NCBI RefSeq assembly: GCF_034351645.1 | Contig: NZ_CP133782.1 | Coordinates: forward strand, 1,493,001-1,557,000 | Length of the DNA: 64,000 bases | Reading direction: 5' to 3' | Source: Pseudomonas sp. DC1.2 | Lineage (GTDB): Bacteria > Pseudomonadota > Gammaproteobacteria > Pseudomonadales > Pseudomonadaceae | In this document: positions 18,316 through 27,544 of the stretch, in pieces | Numbering within the stretch: the first letter of the stretch is position 1 | Layout: each line of letters opens with the position of its first letter | Translations under genes and position numbers: made by a program | Notes under the pieces: generated by a model | Told to the model about the DNA's origin: nothing | The model's database searches: none | The model's input: the letters and a program-made list of their open reading frames with translations, nothing else

Positions 18316-19728
18316 TCAGCTGCCGCCGCTCCAGCCGCCACCCAGTGCCACGAGTAGCCCGACACTCGCCTGCAACTGCCGCGTTTGCAGGGTCTGCAAC
18401 TGCCGCTGCGCTTGCAGCGCCGAGGTTTGTGCCGTCACCACGTCCAGATAATTCACCGCACCGGCTTCATAGCTGTTCATGGCCAGGGCCTGGGTGTGTT
18501 GTGCGGCGGTGACAGCGGCCTGTTCATCCTCGGCCTCACAGTGCAGGTCACGCAGTTGCGCGAGGTTATCCTCGACTTCACGCACCGCGCGCAGTACCTG
18601 GCTGCGGTAATGGGCCGACGCCTCTTCGAACTCGGCCTTGGCCTGGCGTTCGTTGGCGTCCAGGCGGCCACCGTCCAAGATCGGCAGATTAACCAAAGGC
18701 CCCAGCGCCCAATAGCGATTGCCGGCCGCCAACAGATTGCCGCTGCCCGCGGTTTGACCGCCCAGCAGGCCGGTCAGGCTGAAGTCCGGGTACCACGCGG
18801 CTCGGGCAACGCCGATGTTGGCGTTGGCAGCGAAAACCCGGCGTTCGGCGGCTGAAATGTCTGGCCGGCGCTGCAACAGGGTGCTGGGCAGTGCGCCGGG
18901 GACCGCTGGCAAATCCAGCGTCTGGTGACTCGCACTCAGTTGGAAAACACTCGCGGGTTGCCCGACAAGTTCCCCCATTGCATGCTCGGCGAGGTCACGC
19001 TGTGCTCGCACATCGTCCAGTTGTACCTGCGCTTCGGCCAGTTGGCTTTGCGCGCGAGTAAGGTCAAGTTCCGACGCGATTGCGCCTTCATAGCGGTCGC
19101 GCGTCAGTTGCAGCGCTTGGCGGTAATCATCCAGCGAGCGGGCGAGTATGGTGCTTTGTGCATCCAGACCATTGAGCTGGATATACAGGGTTGCCAGTTG
19201 CTGTTGCAGGCTCAGCCGCGCGGCCGCCAAGTCGTCCGCTGAGGCCTGGACCTGTGCGTCGCCGGCGGCCACCTGATTGCGAATCCGTCCCCACAAGTCG
19301 AGATCGAAATTCAGCACCAAGCCCATGGTGTTGCTGTTGTACACCGAAGGCTGGTTGCTGCCGCGCAACGGTTTGTTGTCCGACTGACGTTGGCGCAGCG
19401 GCTGGGCGCTGGCGGTGATTTGCGGGAACAGCCCGGCATGTAATTGACCGGCGTAGGCCTGCGCCGCATCAAAATGGGCGAGGGCGGCTGCCAGGTCGGG
19501 GTTGGCCTTGAGCAATTGCTGTTGCAGGTCGTCCAGGCGTGGATCTTTATACAAATGCCACCAGTTCGACCAAAGGGTCGAGGCCGGCTCGGCCAAGTGC
19601 CAGGGCCCGTCGCTGGTCTGTTCGCGGTAGTGGTTGGGCAAGTCGAGGGTCGGCGCTTTGTACGCTGGCGCCATTGAACAACCTTGCAGTGCCAGCGCCA
19701 GGACCAGCAGTTCAAGCCTTGGGCGCAT
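18316..19728 (-). CDS. RND efflux outer-membrane lipoprotein (NodT/OprM-type)
   Basis: 470 residues. A lipoprotein signal ends LALALQGCSMAPAY with the lipobox cysteine near residue 17. Two repeated OEP domains follow, with the long helical hairpins that make the periplasmic tunnel (for example RSLDDYRQALQLTRDRYEGAIASELDL written in two parts across residues 210-240) and LLQRRPDISAAER. It is the exit duct for the adaptor and permease encoded upstream. The ATG at 19728 overlaps the adaptor stop by 17 bases, so it is the third gene of one operon; the ATG at 19779 lies too far inside the adaptor gene. Confidence 0.92.
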   Translation of the reverse strand: MRPRLELLVLALALQGCSMAPAYKAPTLDLPNHYREQTSDGPWHLAEPASTLWSNWWHLYKDPRLDDLQQQLLKANPDLAAALAHFDAAQAYAGQLHAGLFPQITASAQPLRQRQSDNKPLRGSNQPSVYNSNTMGLVLNFDLDLWGRIRNQVAAGDAQVQASADDLAAARLSLQQQLATLYIQLNGLDAQSTILARSLDDYRQALQLTRDRYEGAIASELDLTRAQSQLAEAQVQLDDVRAQRDLAEHAMGELVGQPASVFQLSASHQTLDLPAVPGALPSTLLQRRPDISAAERRVFAANANIGVARAAWYPDFSLTGLLGGQTAGSGNLLAAGNRYWALGPLVNLPILDGGRLDANERQAKAEFEEASAHYRSQVLRAVREVEDNLAQLRDLHCEAEDEQAAVTAAQHTQALAMNSYEAGAVNYLDVVTAQTSALQAQRQLQTLQTRQLQASVGLLVALGGGWSGGS

Positions 19729-20878
19729 GGGCACCTCCGGCGTCGGCCAGTTGCACGGTATCGCCTTCACGCAGTGCATCCGGCGGGTTGTCGACGACTC
19801 GGTCGGCCGGTTTCAGGCCTTGATCGATGACCAGTCGTTCACCCAGGTCCAGACCGATATGAATGTCGCGCAAGTGAACATGATTGTCCGGGTCGAGCAC
19901 CGCCACTTGCGTGCCTTGGGCGCGAAAGATCAACGAGCTGGCGGGAATGCTCACACCGTGCGTGTCGGCCGGAATCTGTAACGTGGCCTCGGCATAATCG
20001 CCGGGTAACAAGGCGCCGTCCGGGTTCTCGGCGACAAACTGCGCGAGCAAGGTGCCGGAGCGGCGGTCGACGGCGGTGGAGTCACCGATCAAGCGGGCGC
20101 TGAAGTGCTGACCTGGGTGTTCCGGTACGATCAGTTCCGCTTGCATACCGGGGCGGATGACGCTGGCGTAGTTCTGCGGCACCGGCACATACAGGCGCAG
20201 TTGATGGGTATCGGCGATCTCGAACAGCTCTGGATCGCTGTCGCTGTCAGCCTTGATCAACTGACCGATGTCGGTGTTGCGCGCGGTGATGGTCCCGGCG
20301 AAGGGCGCACGTAGGGTTTTGTAGTCCTCCAGCGCTGACAGCCGCGCGTAATCGGCGGCCGCCGCCTGGGCGTTGGCCTTGGCGGCAGCAGCGTTGGAGC
20401 TTTTTTCATCGGCCTCCTGGCGCGACACCGAGTGCGTCGCCAGCAGGTTTTGCCAGCGGGTGGCGGTGGTTTCGGCAAGGCGCGCGTTAGCCTGTTCCTG
20501 GATCAGCCGCGCGTGGGTCTGTGCTACCTGTTGGTCGAGGTCCGGGCTGTCGATTTCCCCTAAAATCTGCCCGGCCTTGACGTGAGTACCGATGTCGGTT
20601 TTCCAGTCTTTGAGGTAGCCGCTGACTCGCGCATGGATCGGTGCTTTGCTCCAGGCTTCAAGGTGCGCCGGAAGGCGCAGGCTATCGCCGTGTACATTCT
20701 GTTGTGGCTGGAACACGCTGACCAACGGCATGGCGGCGCTTTCGGTCCAGCTCGCCACGGCTTTTTCGTGGCGCGTGCGGGCGGCTAGCCCGTTGGCCAC
20801 CAGCAATGCGGCCAGGGTCAGGCCGCCGACCCCCACCAGCATCAGGCGTTTGCGCGAAGGTTTTTGATCAGACGACAT
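19712..20878 (-). CDS. RND efflux periplasmic adaptor (membrane fusion protein)
   Basis: 388 residues. One N-terminal membrane anchor (LMLVGVGGLTLAALLVANGLA) is followed by a lipoyl half (PIHARVSGYLKDWKTDIG, VKAGQILGEIDSPDLD), a helical hairpin, the second lipoyl half (TLRAPFAGTITARNTDIGQL) and beta-barrel and proximal domains. It links the inner-membrane pump to the outer-membrane channel. The ATG at 20878 overlaps the permease stop by 11 bases and has GGAGAAAG upstream. Middle gene of the permease-adaptor-channel operon. Confidence 0.92.
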   Translation of the reverse strand: MSSDQKPSRKRLMLVGVGGLTLAALLVANGLAARTRHEKAVASWTESAAMPLVSVFQPQQNVHGDSLRLPAHLEAWSKAPIHARVSGYLKDWKTDIGTHVKAGQILGEIDSPDLDQQVAQTHARLIQEQANARLAETTATRWQNLLATHSVSRQEADEKSSNAAAAKANAQAAAADYARLSALEDYKTLRAPFAGTITARNTDIGQLIKADSDSDPELFEIADTHQLRLYVPVPQNYASVIRPGMQAELIVPEHPGQHFSARLIGDSTAVDRRSGTLLAQFVAENPDGALLPGDYAEATLQIPADTHGVSIPASSLIFRAQGTQVAVLDPDNHVHLRDIHIGLDLGERLVIDQGLKPADRVVDNPPDALREGDTVQLADAGGAHAPKA

Positions 20879-23800
20879 GAGAGCTTTCTCCAGCAAGATT
20901 TGCTTCAGCAATAGCGCGAGATTGACGCCCGTGGACGAGGCTGAAAACCACAGGGACGAACAGCAGCGTGGCGGTGGTGGCGAGAATCAGGCCGCCGATT
21001 ACCGCTCGGCCCAAGGGTGCGTTCTGTTCTTCGGACAGTGCCAGCGGCAACATGCCAATGATCATTGCCAGGGCGGTCATGCACACTGGGCGAAAGCGTG
21101 TATAGCCGCCTTCCAATGCCGCCTTGAGGGCGTCGCCATGTTCTGCCAGGCGTTCGCGACAGAAACTCACCACCAGAATCGAGTTGGCCGTCGCCACCCC
21201 CATGCAGAGGATGGCCCCGGTCAGGGCCGGCACCGACAGCGAAGTGCCACTGAGGAAGAGCATCCACACAATCCCGGCAAGCGCGGCGGGCAGGGCGCTG
21301 ATGATCACGAACGGATCGACCCACGACTGGAAGTTGACCACGATCAGCAAGTAGATCAGCACCACCGCACCGAGCAAGCCGAAGCTCAGGCCGCTGAAGG
21401 CTTCGTGCAGCGCATCGATCTGCCCGTGCAGGCTGATCACCGAACCTTTGGGGCGTAGCGAGGCCGTGTCATCCAGCACTTTCTGGATGTCTTTGGCCAC
21501 GCCGCCGAGGTCGCGACCTTGCACGTTGGCGTACAAGTCGAGGGTCGGCATGATGTTGTAGTGGCTGACGACTGCATCGCTTTGAACCCTGGAAATACTC
21601 GCCAGGCCACCGAGGATCTGCGATTGCCCATCACTGCCAGTGACCGGCAGGGCTTCCAGTGATGGCAGGCTGTCCAAGCGGTACTGCGGCGTGGCCGCGA
21701 CCACCCCGTAAGACACGCCATTGGCCGGGTTGAGCCAGAAGGTCGGCGCCACCTGAGAGCTGCCGGCCAGCGACGCGACCATGCTGTTGGTCACGTCACG
21801 TTCGGTGATACCGAGACCATTGGCCCGCAGCCGATCCACCTTGACCTGTAGCGACGGGTAGCCGGTGGACTGCTGGATCCGCAAGTCGGCAATCCCGGCA
21901 ACATGTTGCAGGCGCCGCTCGAGTTCCACCGCATAGGCGCGGTTTTCGGCGCCGTTGGGGCCGGAAACTTTGACGTCCAGCGGCGCCGGTGCGCCGAAAT
22001 TGAGGATCTGGCTGCTGATGTCGGCGGGCAGAAACGCAAAGTGGCTGCCGGGAAAACTCTCGGGCAAGGCTTCGCGCAGACGTTTCACGTAGTCGGCGGT
22101 GGGGGAGTGATCGGCCTTGAGGCTGACCTGAATGTCACCGTCCTGCGGGCCGATGGTGCCGCTGTTGCTATAAGCCATGTCGATGCCGCTTAGCGGGATG
22201 CCGATGTTGTCGACGATAGTGTCCAGTTGCTCGGCCGGAATAATCTCGCGAATCCGTGCTTCGATCCGGTCGAACGCCGCAGCGCTTTCTTCGATCCGTG
22301 TGCCCAGCGGCAACCGCACATGCAGTGATAGCGCGCCGGCGTCGGTGGCCGGAAAAAAGTCCTGGCCGAGGCTCGGCAGCAACGCGAACGAAGCCAGCAC
22401 GCACGCCATAAACCCCAGCAGGAAGCGCTTGCGGTACGCCAGCGCCAGTTCCAGCAGGGCGAAGTAGGTGTCACGCAGGTTGGAAAACCGATGCTCGAAA
22501 CCCTGCTGGAAATTCAGCACCCCTTGCAGCAGTGCGTGCCGGGGTTGGCGGTGTTGTTCGCCTTCGTGATGGTTGATGAATTCATCTTCGGGGTGGTGTC
22601 CCGGACCTTGCTCGGGTACATGGGGCTTGAGCAGGTACATCGCCAGCGTCGGCACCAGGGTGCGCGACAGGATGAACGAACTGGCCATTGCGAAGATCAC
22701 CGCTAGGGCCATCGGCCGGAACAGGTAGCCGGCGATGCCTTGCAACAGGAACATCGGCACAAACACGATGCAGATGCACAGCAACGACACGAAGGCCGGG
22801 CCGACGATCTGCTTCGCGCCGTCGAGGATCGCGGTCTTCACCGCTTTGCCTTGTTCCAGGTGCCAGTTGATGTTCTCGATGGTCACCGTGGCATCGTCCA
22901 CCAGAATCCCCACCGCCAACGCCAGCCCACCGAGGGTCATGACGTTCAGGGTCTGGCCGCTGGCGGCTAACAGAGCAATGGCCGACAACACCGCCAGCGG
23001 AATCGACGCCGCAATAATGAGTGTCGAACGCCAACTGCCGAGAAACAGCAGGATCATCGCGCTGGTCAGCAACGCGGCGATGATGCCTTCCTTGGCCACG
23101 CTGCCGACCGACTGTTTAACGAAGACCGAAGCGTCGCCCAGCAGTGAGGTCTTCAGCGACGGCGGCAGGGTTTCGTTGATGCGCGGCAGCATCTGGCGAA
23201 TGCCATCGATGATCGACAGCGTCGAGATGTTGCCGTTCTTCAGGGCCGGCATCAGCACGGCACGGCGCCCGTCGACTCGCACGATGTTGGTCTGCGGCGG
23301 CGAGCCGTCGCGCACGTGGGCCACCTGGCCGATGGTGATCAGCGCGCCGTCGACGGTTTTGATTGGCAGGTCGTTGAGCTCATCAATGGCTTTGGGACTG
23401 TTGTTGAGCAGCACTGTGTATTCGTTGGTCCCGAGTTTGGCGGTGCCCACCGGAATGATCTGGTTTTGCGCCGCCAGGGCATTGCTCACGTCCTGGGCCG
23501 AGAGCCCTTTGGCGGCCAGCGCTTGCGGGTCAAGGTCGAGGGTGATCTGGCGTTGCTTGCCACCCATTGGCGTGGGAATCGCCAGGCCCGGCACCGAGGT
23601 CAATGGCAGACGGATGTTGTTCTGTACCAGGTCGCGAATCTTGGCTTCCGAGAGCGTGGGGCTGGAGAACGCCATCTGCAAAATCGGCACCGTTGAAGCG
23701 CTGTAATTGAGGATTAGCGGTGGCGTAATACCCGGTGGCATTTGTTTGAGCACGGTCTGCGACACCGCCGTGACTTGGGCGTTGGCGGTGCGGATATCGA

Positions 23801-24101
23801 CGCCGGGCTGGAAGAAAATCTTGACGATGCCCATGCCCGCCAGCGATTGCGACTCAATGTGTTCGATGTCGTTGACCGTGGTACTCAGCGAGCGCTCATA
23901 GGTGTAAATCACCCGTCCGGCCATGTCTTGCGCCGCCAGGCCGTTGTACTGCCAGACCACCGCAATCACGGGAATGCCAATGTCGGGAAACACGTCAGTG
24001 GGCGTTCGCAGGGCCGCCATCGGCCCGATGATGCAGATGAATATTGCCAGCACGATAAACGTGTAGGGCTTGAGCAGTGCAGTCTTTACCAGCCCGAGCA
24101 T
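20868..24101 (-). CDS. RND efflux permease
   Basis: 1077 residues, twelve predicted helices with two large periplasmic loops, as expected. In helix 4 the motif AVGILVDDATVTIENI carries the paired aspartates (about residues 402-403) of the proton relay. The large cytoplasmic segment before helix 7 (about residues 497-522) is unusually rich in His, Glu and Asp. The first gene of its operon, with adaptor and outer-membrane genes overlapping downstream. It belongs broadly to the hydrophobe/amphiphile branch; the substrate cannot be set. Two divergent lipoprotein genes and a two-component system lie next to it and may be functionally linked, which is inference. Confidence 0.93.
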   Translation of the reverse strand: MLGLVKTALLKPYTFIVLAIFICIIGPMAALRTPTDVFPDIGIPVIAVVWQYNGLAAQDMAGRVIYTYERSLSTTVNDIEHIESQSLAGMGIVKIFFQPGVDIRTANAQVTAVSQTVLKQMPPGITPPLILNYSASTVPILQMAFSSPTLSEAKIRDLVQNNIRLPLTSVPGLAIPTPMGGKQRQITLDLDPQALAAKGLSAQDVSNALAAQNQIIPVGTAKLGTNEYTVLLNNSPKAIDELNDLPIKTVDGALITIGQVAHVRDGSPPQTNIVRVDGRRAVLMPALKNGNISTLSIIDGIRQMLPRINETLPPSLKTSLLGDASVFVKQSVGSVAKEGIIAALLTSAMILLFLGSWRSTLIIAASIPLAVLSAIALLAASGQTLNVMTLGGLALAVGILVDDATVTIENINWHLEQGKAVKTAILDGAKQIVGPAFVSLLCICIVFVPMFLLQGIAGYLFRPMALAVIFAMASSFILSRTLVPTLAMYLLKPHVPEQGPGHHPEDEFINHHEGEQHRQPRHALLQGVLNFQQGFEHRFSNLRDTYFALLELALAYRKRFLLGFMACVLASFALLPSLGQDFFPATDAGALSLHVRLPLGTRIEESAAAFDRIEARIREIIPAEQLDTIVDNIGIPLSGIDMAYSNSGTIGPQDGDIQVSLKADHSPTADYVKRLREALPESFPGSHFAFLPADISSQILNFGAPAPLDVKVSGPNGAENRAYAVELERRLQHVAGIADLRIQQSTGYPSLQVKVDRLRANGLGITERDVTNSMVASLAGSSQVAPTFWLNPANGVSYGVVAATPQYRLDSLPSLEALPVTGSDGQSQILGGLASISRVQSDAVVSHYNIMPTLDLYANVQGRDLGGVAKDIQKVLDDTASLRPKGSVISLHGQIDALHEAFSGLSFGLLGAVVLIYLLIVVNFQSWVDPFVIISALPAALAGIVWMLFLSGTSLSVPALTGAILCMGVATANSILVVSFCRERLAEHGDALKAALEGGYTRFRPVCMTALAMIIGMLPLALSEEQNAPLGRAVIGGLILATTATLLFVPVVFSLVHGRQSRAIAEANLAGESSHVV

Positions 24102-24325
24102 GCCGTAACCTCCGAGGTCTTTAATTGCAATTCTCGGCAGTGTTGCGAGTGCTACTTAACGATTTGCCTTCACTGGAATGAAGAGTTTTTTAATGACTAT
24201 CTGAATTTCCTTTCACGCGGATTCATTTGTCTGGCCCGCTCTAGCTCGACACTCTGCACCTCAAGCCGACGGCCCGTCCTCACTCCTGAAGGCGGCATCG
24301 GCGTCTACTTGCGAGGTGTTTTTCA

Positions 24326-24730
24326 ATGACGCTTAAACCCCTGTTACTGGTCCCGGGCCTGAGCCTGGTGTGTCTGTTGTCGGCGTGTGCGGGACCGATG
24401 CCCAAGGCTGACCCGAGTGAAGCCTGGATCGGCCTGCAACAACCGGCGAGCGCCGATTTGCTGGCCGAACGCATCGATGGTCAACGCGTTACTGACGGGC
24501 GTTATTTCGAGGTCAAGCCGGGGGCTCATCGACTGGACATGACCCTGGTCAGTGGGGCGGATGGCAACTCCATCGATCTCAATTGCATGGGGCGTCTCGA
24601 TTACAGCCACTTTCAGGCGGGTGAGCGCTATCAAGTCAATGCGTCGAGCGAGGGCTTGAAAGCGGGCGTCAGCCTGGTGGATTCCCACGGCAATCAGGTG
24701 GCGCAGAGCAACAGCTTCAAGTGTTCGTAG
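24326..24730 (+). CDS. Small lipoprotein, first of a tandem paralogous pair
   Basis: 134 residues. The signal ends VCLLSACAGPMPK with a lipobox cysteine at residue 21; the residue after it is Ala, so outer-membrane sorting is expected. The mature part begins AWIGLQQPASADLLAERIDG and is about 110 residues with two further Cys, one near the end, that could form a disulfide. It is a clear paralogue of the next gene. Divergent from the RND permease, with 224 bases between them. I do not recognise a named family or function; envelope location is the only safe statement. Confidence 0.8.
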   Translation: MTLKPLLLVPGLSLVCLLSACAGPMPKADPSEAWIGLQQPASADLLAERIDGQRVTDGRYFEVKPGAHRLDMTLVSGADGNSIDLNCMGRLDYSHFQAGERYQVNASSEGLKAGVSLVDSHGNQVAQSNSFKCS

Positions 24731-24847
24731 GCTGAATGTTTGCGCAAGTTGCCGGTCAGCCAAATGCCATCCCACGGGTGATGCGTTCTGACTGACGGGC
24801 ATCAGGATTTCAAGGTTATGGTTTTTCATCGAAAGGAAGGTCATGCA

Positions 24848-25258
24848 ATGACACTTAAACATCTGCTGTTGATTCCGGGCCTGAGTGTGGTCTGCCTGTT
24901 GGCCGCGTGTGCCGGACCGATGCCCCAGCCCGATCCGGGCATGGCCTGGATCGGACTGCAAGAAGAGGCGCCCAATGACATGTTGGCCGAGCGGGTGGAT
25001 GGCAAAAGTATCGATGACGGACGCTTTTTTGAGGTCACCCCCGGCGCCCACGACCTGGCCGTGACGCTGTTCGAAATGCCGAATGGCGATTCGAATCAGC
25101 AGGATTGCCAAGGCAAAGTCAGCTACAAGCAGTTCAAGGCGGGTGAGCATTACCAACTGGTGGAGTCGAGCCTGGGGCAGGAAGTCAGTGCGCGGTTGGA
25201 GGATTCACACGGCCAGCAAGTCGCGCAGGCGGCTGACTTCCAGTGCATGCCGGGTTGA
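24848..25258 (+). CDS. Small lipoprotein, second of a tandem paralogous pair
   Basis: 136 residues from the ATG at 24848, preceded by AAGGAAGG. It aligns along its full length with the preceding gene: MTLKHLLLIPGLSVVCLLAAC against MTLKPLLLVPG..., AWIGLQ, LAERVDGKSIDDGR, then GAHDLAV and FKAGEHYQL. The pair therefore arose by tandem duplication and has diverged a good deal. A lipobox Cys is at residue 21 and two further Cys are conserved. Likely exposed in the envelope; function unknown. A strong terminator follows. Confidence 0.8.
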   Translation: MTLKHLLLIPGLSVVCLLAACAGPMPQPDPGMAWIGLQEEAPNDMLAERVDGKSIDDGRFFEVTPGAHDLAVTLFEMPNGDSNQQDCQGKVSYKQFKAGEHYQLVESSLGQEVSARLEDSHGQQVAQAADFQCMPG

Positions 25259-25263
25259 AGAAA

Positions 25264-25308
25264 AACACGCACCCGGCGGCAGCCAGCCAGTTCCCGCCGG
25301 GGTGTGTT
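25264..25308. terminator. Strong hairpin terminator between lipoprotein and histidine kinase genes
   Basis: AACACGCACCCGGCGG pairs with CCGCCGGGGTGTGTT (one mismatch) over a 14-base loop, followed by ATT on the plus strand and TTTTT beyond the complement on the minus strand. It can serve both convergent genes; the histidine kinase stop lies inside its right arm. Confidence 0.8.
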
Positions 25309-26701
25309 ATTGGAGGGTGATCGACGGCGGTCGGCAATTGAGGGTCATCCGGGTTCCGCCCTGCACACTGTTGCCGACGTCGAGCTTGAACCCGTGCAAG
25401 GTGATGATCGCGGCCACAATCGACAGCCCGAGCCCGAAGCCACTCTGTTGCCTGGCGTCGTCGCAGCGATAGAAGCGTTGGAAGATTGCTTCGCGTTCGG
25501 TTTCAGGAATGCCGGGGCCTGAATCCAGGATTTCGATCCGTGTGCTGCCGCCGTTGTTGCTAGCCTTGAGGATGACTTCGCCGCCACACGGTGTGAACTT
25601 GATTGAGTTGCTCAGCAGGTTGGCCAATGCCTCGAATAACAACGCCCGGTCTCCGTAAAGCGATGGCAGCGAGTCGGGACACTGCAAGCGCAACGTGAGG
25701 CGGGCTTCATCGGCGAGCGGCAGGTAAAAGTCATGCACTTCCAGCAGCAACGGTATCGGGTCAAGCTGGACGAAGTCGCCGCGACGTTGATGATCTTCCA
25801 GCTCGGAGATGCGTAACAGGCTGCGAAAACGTGCCATCAGGGCGTCCGCCTCGCCGATGACTTTGTTCATCTGTACGGCTTGGGACGAACCCTCACCGGC
25901 CTGCTGTTGCAGGCGATAGAGTTGCGTACGCAAGCGGGTCAGGGGCGTGCGCAAGTCATGGGCGATGCTGTCGCACACGCCTTTGACCTCGTGCATCAAC
26001 CGCTCGATACGTTCGAGCATGGCGTTGACGATGGCGGCGAGCATGTCCAGCTCATCGCGTCGATCCGACAACGGCAGGCGCTGGGTCAGGTTGCCCGCGA
26101 CGATGGATTCGGCGCTGGCCTGAATTGCCCTGATTCGCCGCAACGGGCGGCGGCGCAACAGCTGCCAGCCGGCGATACCGGGAATGACGGTCAAGGAAAT
26201 CCCCCAGAGCAGCGCATGCAAGATGATTTGGGTCACCGCAAACAATGAACCGTTGTCCCGCACCAACACCAGCCAGCGACCGTTTTTAATCGGCGTGGCC
26301 ACGGCATCGCAACTGGATTGGGGCAAGGAGGGATCGTCGGAACCCACACAGTTGCTCAGCTCATGAATCTGGCCGTCCAGCGGCAAATTTTCGGGAATGC
26401 TGTGGATTGGGCCGTTCAAAGGTTTTTTCTGGCGGTCGAACAGGCCGAAGGCGTCCACACTCGGTATATCGAATGTAGTGTTACTGGTAAGGGCTTCGAT
26501 CAACTGGTCGTCTTGCAGCCGTGCGAACAGGTGCTGGCGCTGCATCAGCGAATGCCGGGCCAGGTTGTTCATGTAACTGGACACTTCGTAATACAGCCCG
26601 CCCATGAGCACGCCGCTCCAGAGCACAAACAAGCCGCTGTACAGCGCCAGCAGTCGACTGGTCGATGAACTCCAGCCTCTAGAGGGGTTCAGCAATGACA
26701 T
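25307..26701 (-). CDS. Sensor histidine kinase
   Basis: 464 residues. Membrane helix 1 at about 16-36, a ~120-residue periplasmic sensor region, helix 2 at about 157-180, HAMP to ~235, then the phospho-acceptor box DSIAHDLRTPLTRLR with His248. The ATP-binding domain shows the N box NLLSNSIKFT, DSGPGIP and GFGLGLSIVAAI. It should phosphorylate the response regulator encoded upstream, whose stop it overlaps by 23 bases. Two Cys in the periplasmic part (SNCVG, SSCDA) could form a disulfide. Signal unknown; adjacent efflux and lipoprotein genes are candidate targets. Confidence 0.92.
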   Translation of the reverse strand: MSLLNPSRGWSSSTSRLLALYSGLFVLWSGVLMGGLYYEVSSYMNNLARHSLMQRQHLFARLQDDQLIEALTSNTTFDIPSVDAFGLFDRQKKPLNGPIHSIPENLPLDGQIHELSNCVGSDDPSLPQSSCDAVATPIKNGRWLVLVRDNGSLFAVTQIILHALLWGISLTVIPGIAGWQLLRRRPLRRIRAIQASAESIVAGNLTQRLPLSDRRDELDMLAAIVNAMLERIERLMHEVKGVCDSIAHDLRTPLTRLRTQLYRLQQQAGEGSSQAVQMNKVIGEADALMARFRSLLRISELEDHQRRGDFVQLDPIPLLLEVHDFYLPLADEARLTLRLQCPDSLPSLYGDRALLFEALANLLSNSIKFTPCGGEVILKASNNGGSTRIEILDSGPGIPETEREAIFQRFYRCDDARQQSGFGLGLSIVAAIITLHGFKLDVGNSVQGGTRMTLNCRPPSITLQ

Positions 26702-27362
26702 AGCCCGAGCCTCGCATCGTGCGGATCAATGGCGTCAGGCCGGGCGGATCGATTTTTTTGCGCAGACGGCCGATATGCACGTCGATCAGGTTGGTGCCCG
26801 GGTCGAAGTGATAGCCCCAGACTTCTTCGAAAATCATCATCCGCGAAAGAATCTGCCCAGGATTACGCATCATGAAGGCCAGTAATTTGTACTCGGTGGG
26901 CAGCAGGCTCAGCGGTTGATCCGCCCGGTTGGCTTCGTGACTGATCAGGTTGAGTTCCAGGTCGGCGACACGCAGGGTGGTTTCAAGGGCGCCGACCGGG
27001 CTTTTACGGCGCAGCAGCACTTCGACGCGGGCAGCCATCTCATCGGTGGCAAACGGCTTGGACAAGTAGTCATCGCCGCCAGCCCGAAGGCCGCGCACGC
27101 GTTCATCGACGTCGGACAGGGCGCTGATCATCAAGATCGGTGTCGCCACGCCAATCGCCCGCAGGGTGGTGACAATGGCCAGGCCATCCAGTTCGGGCAG
27201 CATGCGGTCGAGTGTGATCAGGTCGTAGTCGCCACTGACCGCACGCACCAGCCCTTCGCGGCCGTTGTCCACCCAATCGACTTCAAAGCCGTGACTTTGC
27301 AACTCAGTGACGATTTCCCTGGCCGTGATCGCATCGTCTTCTATGGTCAAAATACGAGACAT
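26679..27362 (-). CDS. OmpR-family response regulator
   Basis: 227 residues from the ATG at 27362, which begins MSRILTIEDDAITAREI; a longer frame upstream adds residues that are not part of the domain. The receiver has the acidic pair ED, phospho-acceptor Asp52 in LITLDRMLPELDG, and the conserved Lys in YLSKPF. The C-terminal winged helix ends VDVHIGRLRKKI-like and GSGYVI. First gene of the pair, partner of the overlapping kinase gene. A 13-base palindrome upstream (27427-27439) might be a regulatory site. Confidence 0.93.
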   Translation of the reverse strand: MSRILTIEDDAITAREIVTELQSHGFEVDWVDNGREGLVRAVSGDYDLITLDRMLPELDGLAIVTTLRAIGVATPILMISALSDVDERVRGLRAGGDDYLSKPFATDEMAARVEVLLRRKSPVGALETTLRVADLELNLISHEANRADQPLSLLPTEYKLLAFMMRNPGQILSRMMIFEEVWGYHFDPGTNLIDVHIGRLRKKIDPPGLTPLIRTMRGSGYVIAEPL

Positions 27363-27426
27363 GTCGGTTACCTGATGATGAGTTCCGGATGTCTGATTTT
27401 GCCAATAAACGTTGCTCGACTTTCTG

Positions 27427-27439
27427 ATGAAAGTTTCAT
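27427..27439. promoter_or_regulatory. Palindrome upstream of the response regulator gene
   Basis: ATGAAAGTTTCAT, a perfect inverted repeat about a central G, 65 bases before the response-regulator start. Position and symmetry suit a dimeric regulator; OmpR-family proteins more often use direct repeats, so autoregulation is only a guess. Confidence 0.3.
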
Positions 27440-27544
27440 GTGCGATACAGATGAACGGGTCAGCCACAACCTTGACGCCCCCCTCGATTTTTTTGGCACG
27501 CGGTGCCATTGCCCAGACGTGCGCCATTGCATCGAACTCAACGA

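Noticed and set aside
27495..27510. Hairpin GGCACGCGGTGCC as terminator of the T6SS operon
   Set aside because: In the direction of that operon it is followed by A residues, not T.
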